From Oncomelania hupensis (lineage: Eukaryota; Mollusca; Gastropoda; Littorinimorpha; Pomatiopsidae), in NCBI GenBank assembly GCA_036898135.1, contig CM072513.1:82514799-82578798 (forward strand): 64,000 nt of DNA, written 5' to 3'. Shown piece by piece: positions 33,861 through 45,991 of the stretch. The first letter of the stretch is position 1. The number at the start of each line of letters is the position of its first letter. The position numbers and the translations under genes are program-made. The notes beneath the pieces are model-generated. The model worked only from the letters and a program-made list of their open reading frames with translations. It made no database searches and was not told where the DNA came from.

Positions 33861-33977
33861 CCTCGTTTATCTTTTGTTTGCAGGTCAGAATTTTTTTTAA
33901 AATTAATGTATTTATTTAATTTTTAAAAAAATCTATTTATATGTTTATTTATTGCAACTGTTGTCTTTTGTGTGCAG

Positions 33978-34057
33978 AAAGAGGAGGAACTGGAAGCAGA
34001 GAAATTGAACGACGGTGGAGCGCCTGTGATAAAACAACTGAATGAGGCACGCAAAAA
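33978..34057 (+). CDS. DDHD1: DDHD1-like exon 9
   Basis: The acceptor is 'tgtgtgcag/aaagag' (phase 0) and the donor 'gcaaaaa/gtcagt' (phase 2). It encodes KEEELEAEKLNDGGAPVIKQ and LNEARKK, the charged helical linker between the lipase core and the DDHD domain. The donor sequence is the seed of the array that follows. Confidence 0.88.
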
Positions 34058-34289
34058 GTCAGTAATAATAATCATAATAATAATTAACATTTGCACAAAA
34101 AAGTCAGTAATAATAATCATAATAATAATTAACATTTGCACGAAAAGTCAGTAATAATAATCATAATAATAATTAACATTTGCACAAAAAGTCAGTAATA
34201 ATAATAATAATAATAATCATAATCATAATAATAATTAACATTTGCACAAAAAGTCAGTAATAATAATAATAATAATAATCATCATCATT

Positions 34290-34321
<32 letters not shown>

Positions 34322-35685
34322 AATAATAATTAACATTTGCACAGTGACCAGTAATAATAATCATCCTAATAATAATTAACATTTGCACAGTGACCAGTAA
34401 TAATAATCATCCTAATAATAATAAACATTTGCACAGTGACCAGTAATAATAATCATCCTAATAATAATTAACATTTGCACAGTGACCAGTAATAATAATC
34501 ATCCTAATAATAATTAACATTTGCACAGTGACCAGTAATAATAATCATCCTAATAATAATTAACATTTGCACAGTGACCAGTAATAATAATCATCCTAAT
34601 AATAATTAACATTTGCACAGTGACCAGTAATAATAATCATCCTAATAATAATTAACATTTGCACAGTGACCAGTAATAATAATCATCCTAATAATAATAA
34701 ACATTTGCACAGTGACCAGTAATAATAATCATCCTAATAATAATTAACATTTGCACAGTGACCAGTAATAATAATCATCCTAATAATAATTAACATTTGC
34801 ACAGTGACCAGTAATAATAATCATCCTAATAATAATTAACATTTGCACAGTGACCAGTAATAATAATCATCCTAATAATAATTAACATTTGCACAGTGAC
34901 CAGTAATAATAATCATCCTAATAATAATTAACATTTGCACAGTGACCAGTAATAATAATCATCCTAATAATAATAAACATTTGCACAGTGACCAGTAATA
35001 ATAATCATCCTAATAATAATTAACATTTGCACAGTGACCAGTAATAATAATCATCCTAATAATAATAAACATTTGCACAGTGACCAGTAATAATAATCAT
35101 CCTAATAATAATTAACATTTGCACAGTGACCAGTAATAATAATCATCCTAATAATAATTAACATTTGCACAGTGACCAGTAATAATAATCATCCTAATAA
35201 TAATTAACATTTGCACAGTGACCAGTAATAATAATCATCCTAATAATAATTAACATTTGCACAGTGACCAGTAATAATAATCATCCTAATAATAATTAAC
35301 ATTTGCACAGTGACCAGTAATAATAATCATCCTAATAATAATAAACATTTGCACAGTGACCAGTAATAATAATCATCCTAATAATAATTAACATTTGCAC
35401 AGTGACCAGTAATAATAATCATCCTAATAATAATAAACATTTGCACAGTGACCAGTAATAATAATCATCCTAATAATAATAAACATTTGCACAGTGACCA
35501 GTAATAATAATCATCCTAATAATAATTAACATTTGCACAGTGACCAGTAATAATAATCATCCTAATAATAATTAACATTTGCACAGTGACCAGTAATAAT
35601 AATCATCCTAATAATAATTAACATTTGCACAGTGACCAGTAATAATAATCATCCTAATAATAATTAACATTTTCACAGTGACCTT
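34051..35685. repeat. 46-bp minisatellite starting at the exon 9 donor, ~30 copies
   Basis: The first units (34051-34260) repeat 'gcacaaaaagtcagtaataa', the same as the exon 9 end plus donor. Later units change to 'gcacagtgaccagtaataat' and are almost identical to each other (34330-35685). AAT/TCA expansions lie between the two zones (34195-34330). Confidence 0.95.
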
Positions 35686-35989
35686 CCTTACTAGAGTCCT
35701 TGATGGTATCATTTAATAAAAGTCAATAGCGGTGATGTTGATTTCAGTTGAATGTGAGGTCAATATTTATGTGTATGATGTCTGGATTTTAAACCACTGT
35801 ATTGTCTGGAATGGGACGTTTGACCACCAACGCAGACTTATGTGTAGGTCAGTGCCATTTTGTTATTTGCCTGTTGTGTGCAGGAAACACAGCGGACAAT
35901 GGCATGATCAGTGCTGCTGCTGCATTGTTGTTTGTGATTATTTTATCTTCTTTTTTGTGTGTGTACTAAATGATTACGTGCACCAAATT

Positions 35990-36215
35990 GAGTGAAGAGT
36001 GCATGTTCCTATGTGTATGGATTGGTGTGGGTGTGTAAATGTATGGATTGGTGTGTATGTGTGGGTATGTGTATGCATGGATTGGTGTGGATATATGTAT
36101 GGATGGGTGTGTATATGTGTTTGTGTAAATGTATGGATTGTTGTGTATGTGTGGGTGTGTTCATGAATGTATGGATGTGTGTATGTGTGTGAGTGCGTGT
36201 GTATGAAGATGCGCA
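35990..36215. repeat. TG-rich minisatellite
   Basis: Units of 'tgtatggattggtgtg' and GTGTGTATG type. Open frames on both strands are artefacts. The region 35690-35990 has no recognised feature. Confidence 0.85.
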
Positions 36216-36403
36216 TGCTGTTTTTTGCAGCTGCATACAGTTCTTTTGTAGGCTTGTATATTCTTGTCTATAATGTATTTATTGCTCTATTTATTGGCCT
36301 GCTGTGATGTTGCCTCATGTACCATGGCCCTTTCCTTGTAAAGCTTATACTTGGTGTATCCTATCTTACCGTATCATGATGATGATGATGATTATGTTGT
36401 CAG

Positions 36404-36485
36404 GGTGGCACAGCTGGAGTCAACACTACAGCATGTCAAACAGAACATTCAGAAGAAGTGTGATGCTGCTGTACTGCCGTTTCAG
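36404..36485 (+). CDS. DDHD1: DDHD1-like exon 10
   Basis: The acceptor is 'atgttgtcag/ggtggc' (phase 2) and the donor 'ccgtttcag/gtagga' (phase 0). It encodes VAQLESTLQHVKQNIQKKCD and AAVLPFQ, an amphipathic helix followed by the strand that enters the DDHD domain. Confidence 0.88.
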
Positions 36486-36858
36486 GTAGGATCTTTTGTG
36501 ATACAGATTGATTACTTATACAGCTGCCAGTTTATTGCTAAGACCTTCTTTACATTTTTACTTTAACTGATATCGCCTCTGCAGTTGCCCTGATCCATTG
36601 CAGGCCAAGTACCAACTGCAGAGCTGCCAACCCCTACGGAACGTCCGTAGTTTCTCCGGAAAATGTTCTTTAATTCCGCAACTACGCCATTTCAAGAAAT
36701 ACTACGGAAGAAAAATTTCAAAGCATACCTATTTTTTTACAAGTATCGAAACAAAGCCGCGAGAGAAGTAGGCCTACTAGGCTTTCGTCAATATCATAGA
36801 CTTTCGTATAGCGCTTTGCGTGTGCGCTATTTTTAGCTCAGCAGCCACTGCGCGGTAG

Positions 36859-36899
<41 letters not shown>

Positions 36900-36902
36900 A
36901 CA

Positions 36903-39900
36903 TAGTCCGTTAGGTAGGAAGTGAAACACTTACCCCCCCTAGGGAATTTTGTAGACTATGTTTTTCTGTTAGCCTATCATACCTTCTTTGGATTTCTGCT
37001 TGTTTGGTTTTTGTACAGGGGTGGGTTTGGGTACCCGACGGCCCAGAAGGGCCCATTTTTCCTTCTTTGGGCCCTATATTGGCTATTGGGCGGTATGGTT
37101 CTTTGGTGAGCTATTGTGTTAATGTTTATCAACATATTTCTAATCAGTTTACAATTTTTGGAAGATAATTGATTGTTGTTTGTGTTAGTATGTGTTGTGT
37201 CATAATATCATGTTCATTAAGAGCATGGCTGGGGTACAAATTAAAGGTTTTTACAAAGTCGATTTTCCCTCTGTGAATCATACCTTTCTGCTTCCTAAAG
37301 CCCAAAAGCTTATGTTTGCAAGTTGTAAACAACTTTCTTTGTTATTGTGGTTGTAGTTCTTAACTCCTTTGTGGCGCACATACAAGTGTGGAAGTACTGA
37401 ATGAACTATCCTGTTGTTTTTATGACGTCATTTGACTGCATTGGCTTCTTTATCAAGGCACCCACTGTGTCTGGTCTGGAACTGACGCAGCAGGAGACGT
37501 TCGAGTGCTTCGAGAACAATCCTGGGAGCCCGATTATAATGCTTCCCAGTGAGCACTTGCTCGGTTGAACCGCTGGCACAAATGCCAGACTCGATCAGGA
37601 TCTCTTCGAATCCACTGCCCCTCTTACTCTTTCCAATAGCACCCATGTATGCACAGGTAAGGTGGAACACGCCAATCCTGATGATGATGTTGCCAAACTC
37701 AGCTGGGTTTTGTCAAGCTACAGCGTAGGCCTTTTTGGCTGCAGCGAGATCAAAGGTGATGATAGTAAATGTCTGTCCCACTTCTTTGGACACCTGCATG
37801 CTGAGTCGCAAGATGTGCTGGATAGGGTCATTGTCAGAAATAGGGGTAAACACAGGAAGCATGTACTCTACTGTTGACTGTTCATCATTGTCGTCAGTAT
37901 TTCCACCTGTTAGGGACACCCAGCCTGCCCAAGATGGGACTGTCTGCTCTTTTTCAACCGCTAGAGCCCTACAGCAAATACAAAGCGAATCCGATGATCT
38001 GGCAGCATCGACCACAATCGGAGAAGGTTCAGATGTTGTGACGACTAGGTTAGGCTCTGCATGGCTTTTAACGAAACAGGAATCAAGCTCCACATGTTGG
38101 CTTTTCACTGCCCTCTCTCCTGTTCTCTGGCCTGTCGAAGAACACTGAACAGGAGGTTCATCTTCCTGTGATGTAGCCTCATGGATTATTATTCCATGGG
38201 CAGTGTGCGTGCTCCCTTCCCCAGGTGTTTCTTCGCGCAGGTCGAAGTTATCAAAGCATAGATGTGTTACGATATTTCTTTCTGGGTGGATGATTGCTGG
38301 CAGTATGGAACGTCTCTCTTCAATGTTCCTGCACATCGCAGTTTCGAGTTGCAGGATGGTATCATAGCATGCGCAGTTACCCCAGCGATTGACCAGGGTT
38401 ATGATGTCTGCCTTCCCAGTCAGATGCCTCAGCATCATATATAGAACCAGGTGTTTTGGCATCAGCCACTTTCCATTTGAAGCAGCAACGGATATGTCCT
38501 GCGCAATAGATTTGACCACTCGTGCTTTCCAGATGATGCATCTTTCCAGTGAGAACATATGCAATGAACTACTGCAGAATCTGAGGTGGAGTGATGGTGT
38601 CACTGAGCAGGAAATTTGCTGATGGAGGCCATGGCATTGGAGCAGACTCACGCATGGCAGTCTGAACCAGGCGTCGCATTATCATTGCAGCCTCCTCCAG
38701 GCGTCTTGTCTCCGAAGCTGCTGCTTCAAATGCAGATTCTACTGCCTTGCCAGTTTTGATTCCTGATGCATACACCAGCTCACTCCTGCCGTTTGGCTGC
38801 CAAAAGTTAAGCTTTTGTCCAAAGTGCTTTTCTAGCTTTGCTTTGAGTTTCTGGACTTTATCATTCTTGTTGTAGAATTCTGGATGGTTTTCTAGCATGA
38901 ACTGTTGGTACTTCTCAGCCAGCATTGTTGTGCGTTCCACATTGCATTGTTCAATTATGTGCAGTTGTGTTAATGTACTGAAATGCAGAACATACTGTAT
39001 AATGTACTGAAATGCAGAACATACTGTATAATGTACTGAAATGCAGAATCGTGGGCTCTTCCACAGCGTCTTTGTCAGTGCACTCTTTTTGGTTTCGTTC
39101 CCAAGCACGGGTGTAAGCCCGTCTACAAGAATTGTGGTAATGCGCTTTTATTCGCCACAAGGTCGAAGTCCTGTATCTTGCAGAACAGTTTGCCTTGCCT
39201 CTGTTGTCCTGATTTCTTGACGGCATCTTCTGCAGACTTTGTCTGACATTTGACAAGGTTCTCTTGTCTTCGCTGATACCTTTTTCGTCCTTTTCCACCA
39301 AAAAAGACACTCATCACAAGGAAGTAAGATGCTTGAACTTGTTTGTGGTTTGCGACGTTTCCTTGGCGAGTTTGGGTCATTATCATCATCCTCAGGCTGC
39401 TTTCGCTTTGCTATCCAAGAATTGTTAGTGAACTTTTGGTAACACGATCTGTGGTAACCATGCAAGAAGGGAGAATACACACCAGGCACTTGAGCAAATG
39501 TCATTTAGTCTGTACTTTTCATCACTTAGTGTCTGCCGTTGTTCAACTCCCAGTCGTATTGTCTGAAAACTAGTTTCTGACAAAGGTGTTACTTTCTCAC
39601 GATTACCATGGCAACAATGAACGACACATATAGGTCCTCCTAATGTCATTTTCTGTCTGACTAGACAGCCTGAAATCAGTTGCTTGATAACAAAGGCATT
39701 AGACGGTATTTGCCTTGTTTGGTCCACAAGGGGAAGTGTTCAGTTGTTTAAGATAGAGACCGCACAGAAGGGTAATTCTCGGAGGGTATTCTTACCCAAA
39801 TCAGGGCACCAGGTCCACAGTAAGTCGAGTACCTTCACCAGGCACTTGGAATCAACTGCTAGATTTCATAAGTCGTGTAGCTATGTGTTTAAGATAGGCC

Positions 39901-40307
39901 AAATGAAAACAAAACGGAACTGTATAGGTCGCAGATTGTGAAAACGGGTTTTTACCCTTACGCCAAGAGGCGTACCCCAGCCATGCCCTTAATGAACATG
40001 ATATTATCACAAAACACATACTAACACAAACAACAATCAATTATCTTCCAAAAACTGTAAACTGATTAGAACTATGTTGATAAACCTTAACACAACAGCT
40101 CTCCAATGAACCATACCGCCCAATTGCAAATATAGAGCCCAAAGAAGGAAAAATGGGCCCTTCTGGGCTGTCTGGTACCCAAACCCACCCGTTTATCAAA
40201 ACCAAACAACCGGCAATCAGTAACTTGATGAACAGGGTACCTGCGGATATATGTCTCATAAATTCCATAGGGGGGGTAAGGGGGGTCATAGGCCACCTAA
40301 CGGACTA
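36903..40307 (-). mobile_element. inner element with ~335-bp terminal inverted repeats
   Basis: The left arm 36903-37237 and right arm 39972-40307 are diverged reverse complements, starting TAGTCCGTTAGGT at the outer ends and both ending 'catggctggggtac' at the inner ends. The flanks read 'accaca' and 'acagtc', so the target duplication is either ACA or, with shorter ends, TA. The centre holds a broken minus-strand gene. I cannot assign the superfamily. Confidence 0.82.
37428..39727 (-). pseudogene. broken transposon-associated zinc-finger-type protein gene, unassigned family
   Basis: Several minus-strand frames line up as one protein. The N-terminal part has paired Cys/His motifs: CVVHCCHGNREKVTPLSE, HGYHRSCYQKFTNNSW, LLPCDECLFWWKRTKK, AHYHNSCRRAYTRAW. 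The middle is helical (YQQFMLENHPEFY). The C-terminal part has NGKWLMPKHLVLYMMLRHLT, NRWGNCACYDTILQLETAM, CFDNFDLREETPGEG, FTIITFDLAAAKKAYA, HLTCAYMGAIGKSKRGSGFE and LTGKHYNRA. From 38651 to 37428 the frame is broken only by one TGA (37713-37715). Frameshifts occur near 38550 and 39150-39500, and a 29-bp triplication sits at 38978-39050. I recall similar unnamed proteins in many invertebrate genomes. The catalytic mechanism is not known to me. Confidence 0.72.
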
Positions 40308-41102
40308 ACAGTCATGTCCTGTGATCCCCGTGTTTACATAACAAAAAGTACATCATACCAGTTAATGTTTTTCATCTAAGAAGTTCAAAACCAGTAGAGC
40401 TGCTACAGAGATGCAAGAGGGCAACTGTTTCTGCCCTAGCAGAAGAAAAGCCCTAACATGTCTATGCCTGTGAACCTATAACTGACAATGTTTTTTTTTT
40501 TAAAACTATAAATAGCAGCTTTAACAATTTGGTTTTAAACCAATGCAGTATCCATGCCATTAGTACATGTAGTGAGCCATTGGGTTAGCTTTTCCGAACA
40601 AAATGTTAAAACTGTGGGTTTTTTTTCAGGAACATTTCTATCATTTTAAAAATAAATATTTGAAAGTTAATGCTTTTTGTGTTGGTGTTTGGTTTTTATT
40701 TAAGCTAATATCAACATTTTAAATAATGCTCATTTTATCATGTGAAAATTCTTGTTCGTACATTTGCTACTGAAATTGAGCTGAAACTACTGATATTTTT
40801 CTTTGTTGCTACTGAAATTTTTTTTAGGGGTTGGCAGCTCTGCAACTGGTCTAATAACTCTGCATCAAATTCCCCCTCCACCACTCACTCCATAGTCCTT
40901 ATACTGTCCTCAACTCCTCACTGTCCCAATTCCCCTGATCCAAAAACAATAGAAAAGCAACCCCTATGTCTTTGAAGCAAGTTGAACACCTTGGCTGCTC
41001 ATGACAAAAGCATAAGAATATCGTGTGGACAAATGCATGTTTGTTGCCTGATATCTAAGGAGTGAATGAGACCAAAAAAGCTGCTGTAAAACGCTTGTAG
41101 TA

Positions 41103-42888
41103 GTGGTCTCGCCTACAACAACGCTGGCAGTAGTGGTCTCGCCTACAACAACGCTGGCAGTAGTGGTCTCACCTACAACGCTGGCAGTAGTGGTCTCACC
41201 TACAACAACGCTGGCAGTAGTGGTCTCACCTACAACGCTGGCAGTAGTGGTCTCACCTACAACAACGCTGGCAGTAGTGGTCTCACCTACAACAACGCTT
41301 GTAGTAGTGGTCTCGCCTACAACAACGCTGGCAGTAGTGGTCTCACCTACAACAACACTGGCAGTAGTGGTCTCGCCTACAACAACGCTGGCAGTAGTGG
41401 TCTCACCTACAACAACGCTTGTAGTAGTGGTCTCACCTACAACAACGCTTGTAGTAGTGGTCTCGCCTACAACAACGCTGGCAGTAGTGGTCTCGCCTAC
41501 AACAACGCTGGCAGTAGTAGTCTCCCTTACAACAACGCTGGCAGTAGTGGTCTCGCCTACAACAACGCTGGCAGTAGTGGTCTCACCTACAACAACGCTG
41601 GCAGTAGTGGTCTCACCTACAACAACACTGGCAGTAGTGGTCTCACCTACAACAACGCTGGCAGTAGTGGTCTCACCTACAACAATGCTGGCAGTAGTGG
41701 TCTCACCTACAACAACTCTGGCAGTAGTGGTCTCCCTTACAACAACACTGGCAGTAGTGGTCTCACTTACAACAACTCTGGCAGTAGTGGTCTCACTTAC
41801 AACAACACTGGCAGTAGTGGTCTCACCTACAACAACTCTGGCAGTAGTGGTCTCACTTACAACAACGCTGGCAGTAGTGGTCTCACTTACAACAACGCTG
41901 GCAGTAGTGGTCTCACTTACAACAACACTGGCAGTAGTGGTCTCACCTACAACAACTCTGGCAGTAGTGGTCTCACTTACAACAACACTGGCAGTAGTGG
42001 TCTCACTTACAACAACACTGGCAGTAGTGGTCTCACTTACAACAACGCTGGCAGTAGTGGTCTCACCTACAACAACGCTGGCAGTAGTGGTCTCACCTAC
42101 AACAACGCTGGCAGTAGTGTTCTCACCTACAACGCTGGCAGTGGTGGTCTCACCTACAACAATGCTGGCAGTAGTGGTCTCACCTACAACAACACTGGTA
42201 GTAGTGGTCTCGTCTACAACAATGCTGGCAGTAGTGGTCTTGCCTACAACAACGCTGGCAGTAGTGGTCTCACCTACAACAATGCTGGCAGTAGTGGTCT
42301 CACCTACAACAACACTGGCAGTAGTGGTCTCACCTACAACAACGCTGGCAGTAGTGGTCTCACCTACAACAATGCTGGCAGTAGTGGTCTCACCTACAAC
42401 AACGCTGGCAGTAGTGGTCTCACCTACAACAATGCTGGCAGTAGTGGTCTCACCTACAACAATGCTGGCAGTAGTGGTCTCACCTACAACAATGCTGGCA
42501 GTAGTGGTCTCACCTACAACAATGCTGGCAGTAGTGATCTCACCTACAACGACACTGGCAGTAGTGATCTCACCTACAACAACACTGGCAGTAGTGATCT
42601 CACCTACAACAACACTGGCAGTAGTGATCTCACCTACAACAACACTGGCAGTAGTGATCTCACCTACAACAACGCTGGCAGTAGTGATCTCACCTACAAC
42701 AACACTGGCAGTAGTGGTCTCACCTACAACAACACTGGCAGTAGTGATCTCACCTACAACAACGCTGGCAGTAGTGATCTCACCTACAACAACACTGGCA
42801 GTAGTGGTCTCACCTACAACAACACTGGCAGTAGTGATCTCACCTACAACAACGCTGGCAGTAGTGGTCTCACCTACAACAACAGGAC
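41103..42888. repeat. 30-bp minisatellite, ~59 copies, open on both strands
   Basis: Units are 'tctcacctacaacaacgctg' plus 'gcagtagtgg', with a few 27-bp copies. Plus-strand reading gives repeated TTTLAVVVSP and minus-strand reading gives VVVGETTTAS, each more than 600 codons long. The unit is a multiple of three and lacks stops in these frames, so the openness is expected. It lies in intron 10 with no splice or start context. A real gene product is unlikely. Confidence 0.93.
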
Positions 42889-43014
42889 TGGAGTTCAAAC
42901 ACTCCAGATGCTGTCAAATAAGGAATCGTGCGGAACGCTGTTTATTGGTGAACTCTGTTCAACACCTTTGTTTTATAATGTCGTGTATGACAAGAGCTTA
43001 AGAGAAAGCACAGG

Positions 43015-43250
43015 CATTCAGTGGTGCTTTACAAGTGTTGCCTGCTGTTGAGCTACTTCAGTGGTGCTTGACAAGTGTTGCCTGCTGTTAAGCTACTCAT
43101 TGCATAGTGCAAATGATGCATGGTATGGCTGAGGGTGGTACTGATTTCAGGCAGTGCCATGAGCAGCTCTTTAAGCTTGTCACTGCCTTATATCACAATG
43201 ATTAGATTGGGCAGCGTTCCTATCAAACTTTACTGGTGCATGATAACTGT
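43015..43250. repeat. short local direct repeats in intron 10
   Basis: 'ttcagtggtgctt(t/g)acaag' plus 'tgttgcctgctgtt' occurs twice (43018-43095). The segment 43171-43250 ('aagcttgtcactgccttata', 'gcatgataactgtgatca') recurs beyond the piggyBac-like element at 45876-45940. Confidence 0.75.
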
Positions 43251-43267
43251 GATCAGTGAGCAGCTTT

Positions 43268-45877
43268 TTAACTTCTAGCGCCCTATAACGCGGTAATGCG
43301 CGCCTCACCCGTAACCCTGAAGCGCGGTGAAGCGCGCTTCGTTAGTGCACCTTTTAGTAATGAAATCACAGGAAATAGGAACTCTCCAGTGCGTGAGAAA
43401 AGGTTTAGTCAACTTCCAGAAAGGTTCACGTGTGTTTTTCGCTATCGTTTTCGCAAGTTTCACATGGTTTTGTGTACTTTTTAAACGATTTTGTTTGAGG
43501 TTTGAGTTTGCGATATTTTTGGCCCAGATGGCAGGGGATAGCTCCGACAGTGATAGTGAGTTTGGTAACCTTATCGATCAGCTTATTGCTGAAAGAGCAC
43601 AAGGACTTGGTGTAGACAACCAGAGTTTTCTTGTCCGTGTTGACTGTGCACACATTCACATGCAATCCACACTGTCTTGTTGTTTTATTAACATAGCCCA
43701 TAAAATACCTGTAATTATGAATTAATTACAAGATTCCAACAGGTAAAAATAGTACTAAAGTCAAAATGGTTCTTTGGGTACATAGAATAACCAGTTTGTA
43801 AACATATCCTAAAATATGAAGTCCTATCCTATCCTCCTATCCTGTCCCGTAACCCGGAGGTCGTAGGGGCACCACAGATGATCGTTTAACCAGCATACTC
43901 CATCTTTCTCTGTCCTCAGCAGCCCTGATGGCTTCGCTCAGTGTCAAACCAGTCCATTCTCGAATGTTGTCTTCCCACCTCTTTTTCGGTCTCCCTCTTC
44001 TTCTACCTCCTTGCACTGTGCCTTGCAGAATAGTCTTTGCAAGGCTGGATGATCTGGTGACGTGGCCATACCATCGGAGTTTCCGTTTTTTCACCACTGT
44101 GAGCAGGTCATCGTCCAATGGCTTGTGTGATGGTCTGTGGGACTTCATCGTTGGTGATGTGTTGGGTATAGGAAATGCCCAGAAGTCTTCTGTAGCACCT
44201 CATCTCCATGCTTTGTATTCTTCGTTGTAGATCTGCTGTGATGGTTCATGCTTCGCAAGCATATAGGAAGACGGAGATGACAAGGGAGCGCAGCAGTCTT
44301 ACTTTGGAATGTAGACTGATCGTACTGTCTTTCCAAATGGGCTTCAACCTTGTCAGGGCAGCAGTTGTTTGTGCGATCCTGGAGAGGACATCCTGTCGGG
44401 ACCCATTGTCTGATACAATGGCTCCTAAATATTTGAAGCTATGCACTGTGTTGAGGGATTTTCATTGGACTTTGATGTCCGTGTTGATGCCATTGGTGTT
44501 GTTGGTCATCATTTTGGTCTTCTCTGCACTTATTTCCATTCCATAGGCTCTGGAGGTGGTGTCAAGCCTCTGTACCAGCTGTTCAAGTTCTTGTTCCTCT
44601 CCAGCCAATCCATCAATGTCATCCGCAAAACGAAGATTGCTCTACCTCCTATGCTGACTGTGCCTTCATGATCTGCAAGAGCATCTGACATGATGCGCTC
44701 TAGGAAGATGTTGAAGAGTGTTGAAGAGAGTAGGCATCCTTGACGCACACCGATTGTTGTTCTGAACCAGTTCCCGATGGCGCTGTTGTGGAGGACTGCA
44801 CTGGTAGCCTTGTCATACAGGCTTTTGATGACTTCAATAATTTTAGGGCTGATGTTGTACACTTTCATTGTTGCCCATAGAGCTGCATGCCAGACTCGGT
44901 CAAACGCCTTCTTGAAGTCTATGAACACATGATATAGATGTTGTTGGTGCTGTAGGTATTTCTCACAGATTATTCTGAGGTTAAAAATCTGCTCAGTGGT
45001 ACTTCGTTCGCCCTGCCCTGAATCCTGCTTGTTCTTCAGCTATAATTTGTTCATCTTGGGATTCAACCGGTTGAGTATTATTTTCACAAGGACCTTGCTG
45101 GTATGGCTGATGAGGCTGATAGTGCGGTAATTTTCACACTCCTGAAGGTTACCTTTTTTGGGAAGAGTGATGACAAGCGACTGGGTCCATGGTATAAGCC
45201 ACTCCCCACTCTGCCAGATCTTGTTACAGATAATGGTGAGGGCATCAATCATCGCTTCTCCTCCTGCTTGTAGCAGTTCCGCGGGTATGTTGTCCACTCC
45301 CGCTGACTTCCCTTTCTTTAGCGATTGCACTGCTGCCTCAACTTCTTCCTGGAGAATTGGGAGGATTTCTTCTTCTTCTCTGTTCTCGGGACATGCTAGA
45401 ACTGATGGGTCTCCATTTGGTGTATGGTTGTAAAGGTCAGAGCAGTACTCTGTCCATCTGTCCAAGACTTTTTGTTCTTCTGTAAGGCATATGCCAGACT
45501 TGCTTTGGATCGTGGAGACTTTGGGCTGTTTGACACTTGTCAGCCGCTTCACAGTCTGGTAGGCCTTCTTGCTGTTGTTCTTGTTCAGACTGTTCTCTAT
45601 TTCCTGGCATTGATCTTCTATCCAGTTCTCCTTTGCTGTGCGCATGCCTTTTCGGATGTCATTGTTGATTTTTCGGTAGACATCAGCTCCCTGTGAGGTG
45701 TTCTTTTTCTTTTTTTTATCTCTCTTCGTTTATATGAAATCAATGTGACAATGTGACAATAAATAAATTTTTAGCATTTTTTTGAAATTCATAACCCAAT
45801 TTATTGCAATAAACTTGAAATTCTTACAGGATATAGGCACAAATGTATAGAAAACCTTATAGGTCACCAAGAGTTAA
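43268..45877 (+). mobile_element. piggyBac-like non-autonomous element (TTAA ends), split by LINE copy 9
   Basis: TTAA lies at 43268-43271 and 45874-45877. The inner ends are imperfect inverted repeats sharing TTAACT and CCTATAA in the same places. Without the LINE it would be about 690 bp. A short plus-strand frame starting at 43528 (MAGDSSDSDSEFGNLIDQLI) looks like the acidic first exon of a piggyBac-type transposase. No catalytic part is present. The terminal match is imperfect, so the class is likely but not certain. Confidence 0.6.
43824..45731 (-). mobile_element. (GGATA)n-tailed RTE-like LINE, 5'-truncated copy 9
   Basis: It is colinear with the 3' 1.9 kb of the intact copy, 5'-truncated near the DKRREIKKKKN region. 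A 10-bp direct repeat (ATATGAAGTC at 43814-43823, ATATGAAATC at 45732-45741) flanks it. It retains AFDRVW in motif A. Several frameshifts break the ORF, including one in the RT fingers (near 45005) and a deletion at the RFADD region. It is inserted inside the piggyBac-like element. Confidence 0.93.
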
Positions 45878-45991
45878 GCTTGTCACTGCCTTATATCATA
45901 ATGATTAGATTGGGTGCATGATAACTGTGATCAATGGAAAATGTTAATACATTTGGGTGAGTGTGTAAAGAGTGGCAATATTGCTGTTTAG

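Larger units (their letters stand above)
36618..40843. mobile_element. outer DNA element, 19-bp GCAGAGCTGCCAACCCCTA ends
   Basis: The left end GCAGAGCTGCCAACCCCTA and its perfect complement at 40825-40843 are flanked by AACT on both sides (36614-36617 and 40844-40847). The outer element's own sequence is about 285 bp on the left and 536 bp on the right. The centre is a second element (36903-40307). No coding region belongs clearly to the outer element. The 4-bp duplication and the GCAGA start recall the element at 30602-31470. Confidence 0.85.

Noticed and set aside
33558..33900. Cys/Val- and His/Thr-rich frames on both strands
   Set aside because: They come from (TG)n and GCATGCATG repeats.
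33978..35685. CRISPR-like array of evenly spaced repeats
   Set aside because: The units are contiguous with no unique spacers, and the DNA is animal nuclear sequence.
43296..43725. Host gene frames in intron 10 on the plus strand
   Set aside because: They lie between TTAA ends of a small DNA element and fit a transposase first exon better than a host gene.
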